This document shows, piece by piece, positions 62,268-64,000 of a DNA stretch of 64,000 bases. How positions within the stretch are numbered: the stretch's first letter is position 1; every line of letters begins with the position of its first letter. The notes beneath the pieces were generated by a model that saw nothing but the letters and a program-made list of their open reading frames with translations, ran no database searches and was not told where the DNA came from. The position numbers and the translations under genes are program-made. Source of the DNA: Streptomyces spiralis (GTDB taxonomy: Bacteria > Actinomycetota > Actinomycetes > Streptomycetales > Streptomycetaceae); the NCBI RefSeq assembly GCF_014654675.1, contig NZ_BNBC01000025.1, forward strand, positions 38,287-102,286, read 5' to 3'.

Positions 62268-63755
62268 TCACACGGCCATCGGCCGGTCGTGCGGCCCGAT
62301 CGGCGACGGCAGTCGCGAGCTCCCCGTCAGGTAGTGGTCGACTGCCGCCGCCACCGCCCGTCCCTCCGCGATCGCCCACACGATCAGCGACTGCCCGCGC
62401 GCGGCGTCCCCCGCCGCGAACACACCGGGGACGTTCGTCACGTAGCCGACGCCGCGCGCGAGCGTGCCGCGCGGCGCCAGGTCGAGTCCCAGCTGGTCGA
62501 TCAGCCCGTCCCGCCGGTCCGGCCCGGAGAAGCCGAGCGCGAGCAGCACCAGGTCGGCCGGGAGGGCCCGCTCGGTGCCCGGCAACGGGCGCCGCTCCGC
62601 GTCCACCTCGACCAGATGCAGCTCGCGCACCTGCCCGTCCCCGTCACCGGTGAAGCGCAGCGTCGACGCCGCGAACATCCGCGCGTCGACATCCGCGGCG
62701 GGCGCCGTGTGCAGCACCTCCGCCTCCTCGTGCGCGGCCGACAGCCGGTAGATCTTCGGATACGTCGGCCACGGCTCGGTGTCCTCGTCGCGCTCCGTAC
62801 CGGGCTGGGCGTAGATGTCCAACTGGGTCACGGACGCGGCGCCCTCCCGTACCGCCGTGCCCAGGCAGTCGGCCCCCGTGTCACCCCCGCCCACGATGAC
62901 CACATGCCGGCCCGCCGCGCACAACGGCGAGACCGCGATGTCCCCCTCGCACACCCGGTTGGCCAGCGGCAGATACTCCATCGCCTGATGGACCCCGGCC
63001 AACTCGCGCCCCGGCACGTCCAGTTCACGCCACGCGGTGGCGCCCGTGGCGATCACCACGGCGTCGTAGCGCGAACGCAGCTCCGCCGCCCCGACGTCCC
63101 GCCCGACCACCGTCGACGTACGGAACTTGGTCCCCTCGGCCCGCATCTGCTCCAGCCGGCGTTCCAGGTGGTGCTTCTCCATCTTGAACGCGGGGATGCC
63201 GTAGCGCATCAGCCCGCCGAGCCGGTCGTCCTTCTCGTACACGGCCACCGTGTGTCCCACGCGAGTCAGCTGCTGGGCCGCGGCGAGCCCGGTCGGCCCC
63301 GAGCCGATCACGGCGACGGTCCGGCCCGTCAGCCGGTCCGGCGGACGCGGCGGGGTCAAACCCTCCTCCCACGCCCGGTCGGCGATGGCGCACTCGACGT
63401 TCTTGATGGTGACGGCCGGCTGGTTGATCGCCAGCACGCAGCCCGCCTCGCACGGCGCCGGACACAGGCGGCCGGTGAACTCCGGGAAGTTGTTCGTGGC
63501 GTGCAGCCGGTCGCTCGCCGCCCGCCAGTCCTCCCGCGAGACAAGATCGTTCCACTCGGGGATCAGATTGCCCAGCGGGCAGGCCTGGTGGCAGAACGGG
63601 ACACCGCAGTCCATGCAGCGGTCGGCCTGCTTGCTGATGATCGGCAGCAGGCCACCCGGAACGTACACCTCGTCCCAGTCCCGGACCCGTTCCTCGACGG
63701 GCCTGCGGGACCACTCCTGGCGGGGCGTGGTCATGAAACCCTTGGGATCGGCCAT
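62268..63755 (-). CDS. Glutamate synthase small subunit-like oxidoreductase, second copy
   Basis: A 495-residue paralogue of GltD with every motif: CMDCGVPFCHQACPLGN and CPAPCEAGCVLA for iron-sulfur clusters, GSGPTGLAAAQQL for FAD, GGGDTGADCLG for NADPH, and GDAARGQSLIVWAIAEGR. It begins, like gltD, with MADPKGF. An insertion near residue 355 (HTAPAADVDARMF) separates it from the first copy. No gltB-type gene is next to it on either side within the window, so it may serve as an NADPH-dependent electron donor for another enzyme or share GltB. AAGGGAG precedes ATG 63755. Confidence 0.92.
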   Translation of the reverse strand: MADPKGFMTTPRQEWSRRPVEERVRDWDEVYVPGGLLPIISKQADRCMDCGVPFCHQACPLGNLIPEWNDLVSREDWRAASDRLHATNNFPEFTGRLCPAPCEAGCVLAINQPAVTIKNVECAIADRAWEEGLTPPRPPDRLTGRTVAVIGSGPTGLAAAQQLTRVGHTVAVYEKDDRLGGLMRYGIPAFKMEKHHLERRLEQMRAEGTKFRTSTVVGRDVGAAELRSRYDAVVIATGATAWRELDVPGRELAGVHQAMEYLPLANRVCEGDIAVSPLCAAGRHVVIVGGGDTGADCLGTAVREGAASVTQLDIYAQPGTERDEDTEPWPTYPKIYRLSAAHEEAEVLHTAPAADVDARMFAASTLRFTGDGDGQVRELHLVEVDAERRPLPGTERALPADLVLLALGFSGPDRRDGLIDQLGLDLAPRGTLARGVGYVTNVPGVFAAGDAARGQSLIVWAIAEGRAVAAAVDHYLTGSSRLPSPIGPHDRPMAV

Positions 63756-64000
63756 GGCCGTCTCCCTTGCGTACTCGCGTACTCGCCGTCCTCGCGCGCT
63801 GTTGCGCGTCCTCGTGCGGCCTCTCGCGTTGTCGTCGCGTACTCGTCGCGTTCTCGCGCGTCCACGGGCGGCGCTCTTCCGGCCACGATACGTCCCCCGG
63901 GGCGCGCGTGCAGGGCGTGTGCGGGGGGCTTTTCCGCTGGCGGGGCGGCCTTCGCTAGCTCGGGGGGCCAGGCGTCGTCCCCTTCCTTCTCGGGGGGCCC

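Noticed and set aside
63756..64000. Gene start or regulatory element after the second gltD
   Set aside because: Only simple CTCGCG/GTACTCGC repeats and a repeated CTCGGGGGGCC (63959 and 63989) were seen; no supported gene before the window edge.

Overview
The window is actinobacterial chromosome, almost certainly Streptomyces. GC is very high, third codon positions are nearly always G or C, many genes start with GTG (one probably TTG), neighbouring genes often overlap as ATGA or GTGA, and several starts sit 6-8 bases after a TAnnnT box with no ribosome site, as in leaderless transcripts. From memory, the gene order resembles the trpA-lgt-gltBD-pyk-liv-polA-rpsA-coaE core region of Streptomyces coelicolor. 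No insertion sequence, prophage, CRISPR array or origin was seen.

Layout. 1-2.7 kb: the end of trpA, a membrane-anchored DsbA-like thioredoxin and lgt, each followed by a hairpin. 2.8-10.2 kb (minus strand): an operon of four ADP-ribosylglycohydrolase paralogues, a class III CoA-transferase and a CitE-like lyase; a 600-base block of degenerate repeats resembling the start of the third paralogue interrupts it. 10.5-17.7 kb: a VIT1-type transporter, then gltB and gltD (glutamate synthase), with GlnR-like sites upstream. 17.8-26.4 kb: a von Willebrand A protein, a zinc metalloprotease-like protein, chorismate mutase, a repeat-filled intergenic region, pepN, and a two-gene decarboxylase/N-monooxygenase cassette of siderophore type. 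26.4-30.9 kb: a Tat-exported 5'-nucleotidase, pyk, tRNA-Leu(CAA) and pdtaR. 30.9-36.7 kb (minus): a complete branched-chain amino acid ABC transporter, livK-livH-livM-livG-livF. 37.3-47 kb: a PaaI thioesterase, a YdeP-type molybdopterin oxidoreductase, polA, a hypothetical protein, a DUF4184 membrane protein and a secreted lytic transglycosylase. 47-55 kb: hrpB, a methyltransferase without a usual start codon, rpsA with a strong promoter and long leader, a PAC2 protein, coaE, a TPR protein and a small membrane protein. 55.2-59.3 kb: a DoxX-like protein, an S4 RNA-binding protein, a family 5 uracil-DNA glycosylase, pip, a nucleotidyltransferase and a 61-residue protein. 59.3-62.2 kb: a divergent regulatory module (ATP-binding protein plus partner; Scr1-type HTH regulator, DUF397 protein and a Thr/Glu-repeat peptide). 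62.3-63.8 kb: a second gltD-like gene with no gltB beside it.

Most genes are housekeeping (tryptophan, glutamate, glycolysis, replication, translation, coenzyme A, lipoproteins). The accessory parts most worth attention are the ADP-ribosylglycohydrolase operon with its duplicated gene start, the orphan decarboxylase/monooxygenase pair, the Scr1/DUF397/ATPase module with its palindromic sites and repeat peptide, and the methyltransferase lacking ATG, GTG or TTG at its N-terminus.
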